The notes beneath the pieces are model-generated. The model searched no databases. It saw only the letters and a program-made list of their open reading frames with translations, and was not told where the DNA came from. A DNA stretch of 64,000 bases from Cryptomeria japonica (taxonomy: Eukaryota; Streptophyta; Pinopsida; Cupressales; Cupressaceae). The position numbers were made by a program, and so were the translations under genes. How positions within the stretch are numbered: the stretch's first letter is position 1; every line of letters starts with the position of its first letter. Shown here piece after piece: positions 24,060 through 34,358 of the stretch. The stretch covers positions 20,785,047 through 20,849,046 of the forward strand of contig NC_081405.1 of assembly GCF_030272615.1 (NCBI RefSeq), given 5' to 3'.

Positions 24060-24962
24060 TGTAGCATCCTAAAATTGCACCCCTTGCAATTTTGACTGCA
24101 CTTTGGGCCCTCACCTTATCGGTCTCCTCCTCACGCTTGAATGAGACTTGTTTGTGCCTATTTTATGCAACCAAACTTCATTTTTCATCTTGCACCTTGC
24201 ATGACCACCTTGATCCTGCCCCAAAATAGGGTAGGACCAGGGTGTGGTGCCCTGGTTCCCACTAGGACCAGGGTGTGGCGCCTTGGGATCCCCTAAAGGG
24301 GACCTATCTTGGCCCCTCTCCCTTGGACTTATCTCAAATGTGAGCGGGAAATAATCCCCTAAGTCGGCCTTTGACGGAAAATTAAGCAATTAACGATGGG
24401 CAAGTATATAAGGAGGTCTTCCCCTCTCATTTGGCATAACACACGATAACGAGAAGATCATCATACATTCATGAAGGTAAAATTGGATCTCAAGTGTTCA
24501 AGCATTCATTATCAAGCATTCTTCAAGGTTGCATATTCTTCATCTATCCATTGGAGCAACATTACTTCACTCATTTGCAAGCATGTGTGTGTGTTAGGGT
24601 TTTGTCATGTCCATGCCATTTCATACAACATATGTGATTTCATTTAAGAAGCAAAGCATCATTATCATCTATGCAGATCTGAAGGTATACATTTCCATCA
24701 TTTATTTCAAGCATTTGCAGTATTTCATTCAAGGTTGATTCTAAACCGAGGTTTGACTTAGGCAAACCCTTATTCCCAACCCCTTTCCTCTTCTTTATGT
24801 GTGCAAGAAACAGGTGTGCAATTGTACTTATGGGTTTAAGCTTTATTCGCAGAGATGGAAAAATCATTTTCGACGTGTGGAAAGTTTCTAGGACAGATAG
24901 GAGGGCACCCCTGTCCAAACGCACAGTCCCTGCAACTTTTGCCAAGTTTCTCTAGCGTGTCC
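24060..24962 (+). repeat. Right (3') LTR of the Tat-type element, shortened
   Basis: Matches 9900 to about 10775 with a 30-base tandem duplication near 24250 (GACCAGGGTGTGG twice). Similarity stops near 24962, so about 270 bases of the LTR end are missing. TATA box TATATAAGG at 24405-24413. Confidence 0.75.
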
Positions 24963-25138
24963 GACAATATCACGACAACTTGCCACAACATTGTTTGCAA
25001 AAGTTGTGATATTGTCCACATGATTTCTCTGTTGGTTTACAGTTGTTGATAGCTGAGTTCGTGGTAAAGTTGTCTGGTCAAAGTCACCACTTGAAATGTC
25101 TATAATTTCTTGGGGTACCCAATTGTTTGCCATTACCT
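24963..25138 (-). pseudogene. Possible exon fragment cut by the LTR
   Basis: Reverse strand: a pyrimidine-rich TTTCTCTTCTAG, like a splice acceptor, precedes GTAATGGCAAAC, after which an open frame reads MANNWVPQEIIDISSGDF and continues about 60 residues until it runs into the LTR. Composition is coding-like. No family is recognised. It may be the remains of a host gene truncated by the event that also removed the LTR end, or chance. Confidence 0.25.
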
Positions 25139-25321
25139 AGAAGAGAAATATAATTTTTAAACCAACAATATAAATTTATTATTAATATGAATGCGATAGG
25201 AAAAACCAAGAATATAATTTTTTTAATAACATCTTATTGGTGGCATAGAGACATTGAGAGTCTATGTAAATTGACACTAAACAGATTTAGATATGCAAAA
25301 TTTAACAAAAAATTGAAACTA

Positions 25322-25510
25322 TGACCATGTTGACAATTGTATCATGCTAATGTTGTAAAGTGTATCATGGTATATGCAGCCTTAAGTAAAAATTTATGGA
25401 CTGCTAGAAGTCATGAAGAAGCAAAAGAGCTCTTTAAAAACTGCAAGTTCAACAAAATACAACATTCCATTTCAATTAAGCATCCATAATCTAAACATAT
25501 AAATAAGCCA
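25322..25510 (+). repeat. Direct repeat, copy 1 (about 190 bp)
   Basis: Aligned with 26182-26371. Both end in the well-conserved AACATTCCATTTCAATTAAG and ATCCATAAT stretch. Confidence 0.75.
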
Positions 25511-26181
25511 GGTCTGCCTTAAAGTAAAATATGTTGTTTAAATGCTTCTTTGAAAGTTGTATGGATTGATAAGTACTTCATTTATCTCATTGGTTTCTAA
25601 ATATTGGACAACTACAAAAATGACATCAGTTAATTTTGTGATTGAAGATGAATGCTAATTGATGAAAGCAAAGGAGTTTTTGCATCACTGAATATATATA
25701 CATGCTCTAAAAGGTCATGTATACTGACAAATATCAAAATATTTTGTCTGTAGCAATTTAGATCAACGTTGTGCATAAGGATCTAAATTGAGTCAGGTTA
25801 TGCATAATGTTCCAATTGAAGGAGACATGTGCCCACCACAATCAATAGATAAACTAAGCAATTAGAATTTGTTGAAATTAAATTTTAATTTTCTAAGTTT
25901 TAAGTTAATTAGTTTGTATAAACAAGGCTATAACAAGGCTTATAGCATAAGGGACTACCTTGTACTCCTATGTATGTAATAGGCATCTAATTGTGCTTGT
26001 AAATATTAGATGTGGACCAAAATATTTTAGTGTTTAGGTAGGCCTTCATTATTAAAATTGCAGATGTATATTTAGATAGTACAAAGCTGAGAAGGAAAAA
26101 TGGTTTATTATGAGAAGTGAAACAACAGAACTCACATGTAAGACCCTTCTCTTCTATTGGGTTTGACTTCTAAATCCTTAC

Positions 26182-26371
26182 TATGGTGACAACTGTATCA
26201 TAGTATGTGTATCATGATATATGTTGAAAAGTGTATAGTAGTATATGTAGTCTTAAGTAAAAAACTATGGATTGCAAGTCATGCAGAAGCACAAGAACTT
26301 TAAGAATACTGGAAGTTTAACAAAATAAAACATTCCATTTCAATTAAGCATCCATAATACTAAACATATAA
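26182..26371 (+). repeat. Direct repeat, copy 2 (about 190 bp)
   Basis: Diverged copy of 25322-25510, offset about 860 bases. It could be an unidentified dispersed element or a local duplication. Confidence 0.75.
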
Positions 26372-27765
26372 ACATAATTTTAAATGAAGCCGTGTCTAAA
26401 ACGTAGAAACTCTACCTAAATACAACAAAATGTACCTGCAAAATGTAGAGTGATGACAGAATGATTGGGTATTGAAATCAACTGCAAACTGTAGATTAAA
26501 AAGACATTACGAATACAGACACATGTCATCATATTATTTAAACAGTTGTGTATATTAAAATCTGAGGCAAAGGAAAACATCATGAAAGTTTAGTAGCATT
26601 AAATGTAAATGCTATAAAATGGAGGAGCAAAGAGGTTATTGGTTCAAGTGTGGCTGATTCTAAAACAACCCCTCAAGGCAGGGTGTATGCCAGTAGAAAT
26701 AAACCACGCAGCAGGAGTGAAATGGCAAGTAAAAAGGAATATAACCAGTGTATAAGAAAATACACAAACATTGAAAGTTTGCATGTCATGAGGGGAAATA
26801 AAAAGTGTAAAGTTGCAGAAGAAAATACAGAATAAAAATAAAGATGTAATGAAATAATAGCAGTGTAGAAGATTGAAGGAAAAGTTGGGTTTACATAGTT
26901 AAAGACAAATGCAGAGCAAGGTACAGAAATTGAGAATTAAAATATTGTGTGGAAGTGGAGGAAGGAGCTATGAAGTGAGGGCGCAAGAGATAAAGTAATG
27001 GGCTAAAGTGAAAGGTGTGGACATAGGCAGAAGGAACAGAACGGCACATATTAAAGTTTGGTGAGAAAAACAAAATAAAGAAAGCACTTGAGCATAAAGA
27101 AAATTGGGTGCACGGTGAAAGCAAGGAAGAAAAGAAAAGGTGTGTGGCTGCAGGGAGAAATTTAGTCATATGAATTGGTTGCCATACATAAGTAGAGAAA
27201 TATAAATTGTTCTAGTTTGTAGGTTGGAGAAAGTGCATAGGAGAAAAAGGGAAAGTGCAAGTGAAGAGAGAAATGAGCAGGGTATAGGCATAGAAGCAGA
27301 AAAAGAAAAAATATTATCATTACAAGTTGCATAGTGACAGGCGTAGCAAAGAGTTGATTTGAGAAGAAGAAACAACAGATGAGGAGTGCAGGTTGGAGGT
27401 GCACCATATTGTCATTGCAGATAAATGAATTTATAATTTGATGCTTGAGATTTTGATTTTCGATAGAATAAATTTAAAAAGTTATGGTTGATGTTTTAAT
27501 TTGAAAATGGATGTGAGTTAGTGGCTGCAGGATTGGGCAGTATGATAAAACCCCTCGATCTTGTCTGCATTAGAAATTCAGGGGAAGCAGGAGCTCGTTT
27601 CATTCTTTGAGATATGCTAGACAATTTGAAAATGCGGGCTTGAGGTTTAGCTATTAGATTTTGTATAAAACAGATATTTCTGAGTTCACACTATTTTTGA
27701 GTTGGAAATAAGACGGTTTGTTGACAAATCTAGATCATGAACCATGGCATGCTATCATGTTAGGA

Positions 27766-27910
27766 GATTCAGATCATGGGTATGATGTTATGGGTACTGC
27801 TTTAGTTTTGGAGTGTATGTCTGTTTTTGCCAAGATTGAGATTCAGATCATGGGTACGGTGTTATGGTTGCTACTTTAGTTTTGGAATTCTGTGTTTTTG
27901 CCAAGATTGA
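27766..27910 (+). repeat. Tandem duplication, 2 x about 74 bp
   Basis: Copies 27766-27839 and 27840-27910 both start GATTCAGATCATGGGTA and end TTTTTGCCAAGATTGA. Confidence 0.9.
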
Positions 27911-28170
27911 ACTTGTGTACCTATTACTAGTCTCCCAAATATGATTTTGGAAATGGAAAATACTATATCATGTGTGATATCTTTCCCACATGATCCTAAA
28001 TCAGCTAATTGCCTCAAGCAAGTGGTCTACAAGTTGGAAAAAGAGATAAAGATCCATCTGGTATTGAGTGGTGGACTTAAAAAATCTAGGCCTACTGTTG
28101 GGATTTCTATTGCACAGCCCCAAAATTTCAATAACAAGTAGGTAGTAGACTTAAATCAAATTCAACTAAT

Positions 28171-28220
28171 AACTAGCACTTGCATCTATAGGAGATTCAA
28201 GGATGAAGTCGATAGCAAAT
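28171..28220 (+). repeat. Short dispersed repeat, copy 1
   Basis: AACTAGCACTTGCA...GTCGATAG, similar to 29595-29643. Confidence 0.5.
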
Positions 28221-29594
28221 TAAAGATAAATTATAAATGTGTTTTAATATTTTATACATAATTAGATAACAATATAAATTTATTCACATTTTGATTTCAA
28301 ATATTAACTTTGATTTGTTAAAATAAACATTGTATCATATAATTAGATGTATATGTTATTCAACAAATTTTATTTTATTTACGTTTTTCTTCTTTCTTTT
28401 TGTAAATAATTATATTCTTTTGAAGAAACAATTCCAATGCTTTATCTATTACTAATACTGTTTGCCACTCAATGTACAAGCTTACAAACGAAAAAACAAA
28501 ATGGAAGAAGAAATTGAAACAAACAAATAAATAATTAATGTGGGTTTGTATTTTAGAATAACAATTGGGCAAACAAAAGTTTGCGTACATCAAATTGATA
28601 ACTTGTGTAAGGTACTCTTAAAAATTTACCTTTTCCTTGTACAAGAATAAAGACAAGATATTTATGAGTTACAATTTACATATGATTTTTTGAGTTCATT
28701 GGTAAATTTGTTATCATGTGTCCTCGTAATTTGTCTATAATTGCATGCTTTGAAAATTTCCCCTAAAGTCCTTTGCAAGGTATTTTTTGGCTTTAAATGC
28801 CTAGTCCAAGATTTTTGGTATACAAAATTTAAATTGTTGCTTAAGATTCCCCCTTTTTTGACACCATATGTTATCTTATTATTTTTATGTAATACATTTC
28901 ATATGTTATCTTTTTCCTTTTACATAATAAATTGTGGGTGAGAGTATGCAATGTCAGTTAATTGGTATAGAGTAATCTCTAATCACATTCATAAGATTTG
29001 TAAACTTGGGTCATCAAGATAACTCATGATCATTACTCACAACCTTACCATATGCCACAAAAGATATGGATCATCTTACCATTACATTACAACTCTTTCA
29101 ACTAATTTGCTTGTAATCTTGACCTCATCTTATATCTTACAATTACTTGGACGTGTTTCAAGGAATATAAATACTCTTGAATAAGATAGTGAGTCTCCTA
29201 GGAAACTTGGTAGTAATTTTCAATTTGCAAAAATACACTACTATTAAGAGCCATGAAAGTTATTTAATAGATTTTATAAAATAAAAGAATGCAATGTAAC
29301 AAGAAAAATTTTCCTTAAAATGAAGTCCAGGGTTAATATTGTTTCAAAATGGATCACTTTTATTAAGAATTTCTGAAGTTTGTGACATGAAATATTTATT
29401 TTGATGCTTCAACAATTCAATAAGATCAAGTCACTTGTTCATAACAATAAGATTGTGGTGTTGAAGCTTGAGCACAACATTTTGAACAGCTATCATGTGT
29501 CTAGAGTATGCACAATGAATAATTTAGAGATTTCACATGGATTCTTAACATTGACCATGGGAAGGATTATTTGACTACAATATGAAAGAATGTT

Positions 29595-29643
29595 AACTAG
29601 CACTTGCACCAAAAGGAGGTGCAATGGTTAAGCCGATAGTAAG
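29595..29643 (+). repeat. Short dispersed repeat, copy 2, with Pol III A-box-like motif
   Basis: AACTAGCACTTGCA...GCCGATAG. GGTGCAATGG at 29618-29627 fits the A-box consensus RGYNNARYGG. No B box follows, so this is at most a SINE fragment. Confidence 0.4.
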
Positions 29644-29697
29644 ATATACATAAAATAATATACTAGAAGATACAAATAGAAAAAATAAATAAGAATC

Positions 29698-29913
29698 ATG
29701 GATGCTGATGCAGCCATTACAGACATGAATTTTGAACTTCCACTTAAGAGCTATGAAAACTATAACATGGTGATGCATGGTTGGGAGCATTTGGTTTATG
29801 AAAAGAGGAGTTGGACATACATACATGCTAGAATTTTTCTGATGAGGAAATGTGAGTGGTCTATGGAATTAATGGAGAGGTGGGCTAGTCTGGGCCCACA
29901 AACCCCTCAATTT
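29698..29913 (+). pseudogene. Fragment of a GT34 xyloglucan xylosyltransferase (XXT-like) gene
   Basis: The frame MDADAAITDMNFELPLKSYE, then NMVMHGWEHLVYEKRSW, IHARIFLMRKCEWSMELMERWASLGP aligns in my memory with the catalytic centre of plant XXT enzymes ('DSDALFTDM.FE.P...Y...N.V.HG....Y....W...N.GSFL.RNCQWS...L..WA.MGP'). It includes the D-x-D metal/UDP-sugar motif. XXT enzymes add xylose to the xyloglucan backbone in the Golgi. Only about 72 of roughly 450 residues remain; sequence before the ATG and after GPQTP is not GT34-like. The conserved N.GSF motif is changed (HARIF). A dead fragment. Confidence 0.75.
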
Positions 29914-30640
29914 AATGCATCTAGTAAACTGCTCCCAACCATCAGATTATCGCTTGATGGTGTCAAGTAAAGTAAATTTGCGCTTGGTACATCTTTACCA
30001 GCAAATAAAGCTGAATGAGCAAGAGGAAAATGCCATTTGTGACACATTTCGCAGGGTGTCAAGACCACAACAAGATATACAGTGGAGAGAATTGCTGGAA
30101 AGGAATGCCTCAGAATATACATTGATGTCTTTTGAAAACAATAATATTCGAATACAGAGCATGTGTTGTTCTTCCAGAATTTTAGTGTAACAAACGACAT
30201 TGAAACATATATTATCTAGGGTACGATGCCTTGCAAAATGCCAAGAGCCATGATGTAAGACGAGAAACAAAAAGAATTGGAGTTTCAATCTTCTGGGACC
30301 TTTTATGATATGAATGTGTTTGTTAAACATGTCAAAGTGTCATGTAAGGCCAGGAGCTTTGATAAAGAAGAGGGTAAGAATAAAATCTTCATTTCAAGGT
30401 ATGCAACACCAGAGAATGTACGACTTAAATTTAAAAGTATTGGACAGTCTTTACGCTAAGATTCATGGAACCCAAATGTTGACACATTATCGTCCTTTCA
30501 TTGAAAAGTGAAATCTGAGGACATTCAGTAGAAAAAGCTCCAAAATGTTTCACATCAGCCCCAATGGCGGTTTTGTAAACGAAGAAACATGTCAAGTGGG
30601 TGTTTTGAACAGGCCTTTGGTTCACATATTGTAAAGGCAA
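29914..30640 (+). other. Coding-looking but unidentified sequence
   Basis: Short frames at 29915-30190 (91 residues, polar, including NEQEENAICDTFRRV), 30277-30459 and 30314-30511 look mildly protein-like, but the frames shift and no family is recognised. They may be more of a decayed gene next to the GT34 fragment, though nothing links them to GT34. Confidence 0.25.
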
Positions 30641-31227
30641 AGCTCAATCGTTTCAATAATCTGCATCCATCACAAAATAACTATAGTAAATGTTAACCAA
30701 AATGCAGAAGTAAAATGGTCTTAAATATGGACAATCTGAAAGATTAATTGATGAAAGCATACCTAATTTCACACAATCATACACTCAATAAAAATGATTG
30801 TCATTTTTGTGTAATCCGTTTCCCCTGCAGTTAATCATCATCCAAAAGCTTGATCCAGCAATGGTAAATCACATCTTAATGGCTTCCATTTACTGTTTCT
30901 CTTCATCTAGATTCACTTCCAATGTACAATTATTTTGCCTAAATCTCACGCCCTGAACGATTTTTGACAAATTTCTCTGAGTCAACATGATTTCTCTATA
31001 ATTTTTACACATAAGTCAGTGAGCTGGACGTCTAACAGTATTTGTTTTCCCCTTCTCTTCCGCATGTTAGGTTCCACTGTATAAAAGCTGAAAGTTTCCT
31101 TGTTTCTAGCATTGTTGGTTGTGGATAGTATACAGAAAGATAGCGGTGTGATCTATTGACACCATGTTTGAAAAGAGCAAGACCAATTATCAAAATGAAG
31201 GAATGGTACAACCATCAAATTATGGAT
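30641..31227. other. No gene seen
   Basis: AT-rich sequence without a supported ORF, RNA gene or repeat. Confidence 0.5.
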
Positions 31228-31440
31228 CAAGGATGTAATATTACAGTAATCAATTGAAATGACAGGTTAAAGAACAAGGATGTAATATTACAGTAATCAA
31301 TTGAAATGTCAGGTTAAAGATAAAGGATGTAATGTTACAGTAATCAGTTAAATGTCACGATGTAATGTTACATTAATCAATTGAAATGCCAGGTTAAAGA
31401 CCAAGGATGTAATTTTAAGGTCATTAATTGAAAAGTCAAG
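31228..31440 (+). repeat. Minisatellite, about 46-bp unit, five copies
   Basis: Units start near 31228, 31274, 31321, 31356 (shortened) and 31402. Core: AAGGATGTAATATTACAGTA, then ATCAATTGAAATG and CAGGTTAAAGA. Confidence 0.9.
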
Positions 31441-31763
31441 TTCAAGATTGTGTGATGAAATCATCAAGCAAAGGGTTTGGTGTTGAAACCATCAATTTCA
31501 CAGTTATGGTCAGAGAAAATAAGACTCAAATAAACACCACATCCCAACAACGTTAGCACGTCTTACTATCTGTATTAGCAACATCAGTATTAGGACGTCA
31601 CACGATTCATGACGTGACAACAAGACCTTCACTACAACAGAACCCGTACCATCAAGCTTGTAGTTTAAGACCTAAGATACAATACTTTTCTTTACATGGC
31701 TTACATCGGAGGCACCCTTAGAAGACAATAATGACCTTTAATCATTTGACATATAAAAAATTC

Positions 31764-31885
31764 CAAAGTAGACAAAGGCCATGGGCTCCCTCAAATGACT
31801 ACGGGTTAGTTCTGACAAAAGCATGGGCTCCCTCAAAGTAGACAAAGGCCATGGGCTCCCTCAAATGACTACGGGTTAGCTCTGA
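31764..31885 (+). repeat. Tandem duplication, 52 bp at 70-bp spacing
   Basis: Copies 31764-31815 and 31834-31885 are nearly identical (CAAAGTAGACAAAGGCCATG to TCTGA), so the duplication is recent. CATGGGCTCCCTCAAA occurs a third time between them. Confidence 0.92.
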
Positions 31886-32839
31886 GGATAATTATCTTCA
31901 GGGTCATCGTAATAACTAAGTAATTGATATAGTGATTTCTTCTACTTAATATACGCACAAGATAGACCTGGCCCAAAGCGAGAAAAACAATTTGGGTTAT
32001 TGTAACCTTTTTCCCAAGTGCGGAAGAAGAGCATGACGAAGAAGGCTGGCATGTTAAGCTAACCATTAAACTCCCTCTGCGTTTTCAAATTCACATCAAT
32101 CTTCATTATTTGATTGCGGCATTTACAAATATCTATCTTTCTGTAGCAAATTTTGCCCTTTGTTTTATTTTGTCTTGCCTGTTTGAAGCCTGTGTACCTA
32201 GGGTTTCCAAAAAAAAACACCCAAATTTTAAAGCCTGTTTTCATTCATTTAATAATTTCTTTTTTTAATTCCATTCAAAAATAATCTCAACTTGTCATGT
32301 AATGTGTAACATTTCTTCAAAATTACTATGAATGTAAACCACATAATGGTATGATTGTCGAGCAATACGAACAATAGGACAGAAAGGACATAAAGCACAT
32401 GAAAATAACATACAAATCTGACCCGAAAAAATAAAAAACAAAAAAAATGATATATATCGGATCTCCCTCGACTGCCAAATCACCGAACCCTGTGATTTTT
32501 CAACATCCTTCAAAACATTCATGATTTGTCCTGGGAGGAAAACCTGTAAAACAATGAAGGAAAAAAACTGTGACAGGAAACCAAATTTCCAAAATAAAAA
32601 CAAACAAAATTCTTTTGTACTCCTTGCATTTTGGAGAGGAAGGTTAAGTAATCTAACCCATGCCATAATGATTGAAATAGCCTCTATAAGAGGAAAACAT
32701 GCCCAGTCAAAATAATGATTTCAGGTAATTTATTTATAGAAGACTTGCAGTCTTGTGGAAATCATCTCTTCGCTACATGATCCCTAAAAAATTAACTCAA
32801 TGAAATGATGGAAAGACACCGAAATCATGGAAACTTCAA
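31886..32839. other. No gene seen
   Basis: AT-rich; the reverse-strand frame at 32666-32295 has no recognisable features. It flanks the first copy of the three-copy segment. Confidence 0.45.
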
Positions 32840-33280
32840 CTTACCTCAAGATTCTACACAAATCATGCCAGACTGTCAATGATGTCCACAAAAAAAAATG
32901 CAGAGAGTTTGCTGGAAAATTTTACAAAACCCTACCATGGCAATTTTTTCCTGAAAGCAGACAAACCAAAAGCAATCTCCCTGTTGTTGTTGCTCCAATG
33001 GATCTGCCTGTGCCATGTGGTCATTGCTTCAATTGAAAAGTGAAAATGAAATCCGACCTGACTCGGAGATCTACAACAAGATTTTCGTAGCACAAAAGAA
33101 TTAAATGTATTAAATACGATTCAGAATTTGTTGTCAGATTGTATTAAATGCAATAGAAAATTTGTTTTTATACGTGAGGCGGTCACTCAACCTTTTTCTG
33201 GGTAGCTTTTTCAGGGAGTTTTTTCAGGCACGAGACAATTCCGGTGGGCAATGCCCACAATATATAGCCTATCGGCTAAT
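32840..33280 (-). repeat. Three-copy paralogous segment, copy 1
   Basis: Bounded on the reverse strand by ATTAGCCGATAGGCT (33266-33280) and, about 420 bases downstream, by ATCTTGAGGTAAG (around 32840), which reads like an exon end plus splice donor. A TATATATT follows the first motif. A reverse-strand ATG-initiated frame beginning MAQADPLEQQQQGDCFWF lies between. Related to 35681-36516 and 37107-38166. Host gene family remnant or unknown repeat. Confidence 0.5.
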
Positions 33281-33455
33281 TAAAGTTTTTTAGTCTAATT
33301 ATTCAAATCACAGTTCCAAAGATTTAGTTTGCAAGTAGGTACACTGATCAATAAGCCTTGAGGATGTTTGAGAAGACATGAAAAATAAAAAATGAGATAC
33401 AAAAAAAAAAATCTGTGTCCTTGGTCCCCCCATTCCTACAGAAAATTTCCAACAA
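33281..33455. other. Short spacer left of the hAT element
   Basis: AT-rich with an A-run near 33398. TTGGTCCCCCCATTCC at 33421-33436 resembles sequence inside the right end of the hAT element (34211-34226). Confidence 0.5.
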
Positions 33456-34273
33456 GCAATAACCAGTGTTCCACGGGGACGCATTCCCCCCCCCTTTTTG
33501 GCCGCGCCTCCAAGACGGGGACGTCTCCGGCACTGGGGGACGGGTACGCGACGTCCCCCGCCATCCCACCACTGCCACGCAAGCGCCGCCGAAGACGGGG
33601 AGACATCTCCGCGTCTCCCAGAGAGACATGGAGACGCCTCCACGTCTCCTTGGGCGTCTCCCCGTCCTTCGAGAGACGTGCAGACGTCTCTAAAGGGATG
33701 GGGAGACGCCCAGACGTCTCTTGTCGCCTCCACGTATATGCAATGTTTAAAATTAAAATTTAAAAATAAAAGTGACATTTTAATTTTTTGGGGGGTTAAG
33801 GGGTAACTCTAATTGGACGTGGGCCAATAGAAAAATAACACCCGACGCCTTTAGAAAATAATGAAAGTATTTTTGGCCCGCAAGGGGCGATGCCCCTTGA
33901 CCCCAACTTGGGGGCGCTGCCCCCAAACCCCCATTTAAAAATATAGGGGGAAACCGAACCGATAGAAGTAGGGAAAATCTAACCTCCGAGTCTGATTAGG
34001 CTCCATATAACAACACAACTTAGAAATCTTGGTAATTGGTATTTAGATTTAGTATTTCAAATTTCCTATAGTCTCATTTGAAAATGTAATTCTTATACTG
34101 TAATACTGTCATACATCTTTTCAAAACTAGTTTTTCAAGTACGATATGTATATGTATAACTATATCAGCACCACCACCCCGTCCCCCCGCCGTCCCCAAA
34201 CTTAGGCCCTTGGTCCCCCCATCCCGGAAACGCGTCCCCCCATCCCCAACGCCCGTGGAACACTGGCAATAAC
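33456..34273. mobile_element. Non-autonomous hAT DNA transposon with 8-bp target duplication
   Basis: The element is 33464-34265 (802 bp). It begins CAGTGTTCCACGGG and ends CCCGTGGAACACTG, a perfect 14-bp terminal inverted repeat with the CAGTG-type end common in hAT elements. It is flanked by identical 8-bp GCAATAAC at 33456-33463 and 34266-34273, the hAT target-duplication size. No transposase is encoded, so it would need a hAT transposase in trans. The left third is very GC-rich and packed with GAGACG/CGTCTC words; the middle is AT-rich; the right end is C-rich. Perfect duplications suggest fairly recent insertion. Confidence 0.93.
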
Positions 34274-34316
34274 TCATCACCAGGGTGATGAAAACCCATC
34301 CCATCATGATAAATAA

Positions 34317-34358
34317 TTTTCTGAATAAACCCAAACCTTTTCTGAATAAACCCAAACC
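34317..34358 (+). repeat. Perfect 21-bp tandem duplication
   Basis: TTTTCTGAATAAACCCAAAC plus C, twice in a row at 34317-34337 and 34338-34358. Confidence 0.95.

Larger units (their letters stand above)
9900..24962 (+). mobile_element. Pol-less Tat-type Ty3/gypsy element, split by a nested element
   Basis: LTRs start TGTAGCGTCC at 9900 and TGTAGCATCC at 24060; the right one is preceded by the purine tract AAAGTGGGGGCTAAA. Excluding the nested 8.07-kb element, the unit is about 7 kb. It holds gag-like pieces, a G-patch motif and a CCHC-like finger but no visible protease, RT or integrase, so it is probably a non-autonomous derivative moved by a Tat partner. The right LTR stops at about 24962, some 270 bases short of the left one. 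LTRs differ by roughly 10 percent by eye. Broken in a few places. Confidence 0.75.
25139..29590. other. Gene-free AT-rich region with local duplications
   Basis: No convincing gene. Small open frames at 26650-26835 and 27941-28141 have no recognised family. Notable are a diverged direct repeat (25322-25510 and 26182-26371), a 74-base tandem duplication (27766-27910), and strong purine bias on the plus strand from about 26560 to 27420. Confidence 0.5.

Noticed and set aside
24640-24945. 101-residue reverse-strand frame
   Set aside because: Lies within the Tat-type LTR, antisense, and has no recognised family.
26891-27407. Two hydrophobic reverse-strand frames that look like membrane proteins
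   Set aside because: They follow from the strong purine bias of the opposite strand; no family, start context or splice signals support them.
33308-33806. Overlapping long frames on both strands in the GC-rich block
   Set aside because: Explained by the GC-rich arm of the hAT element; low complexity and no protein family.
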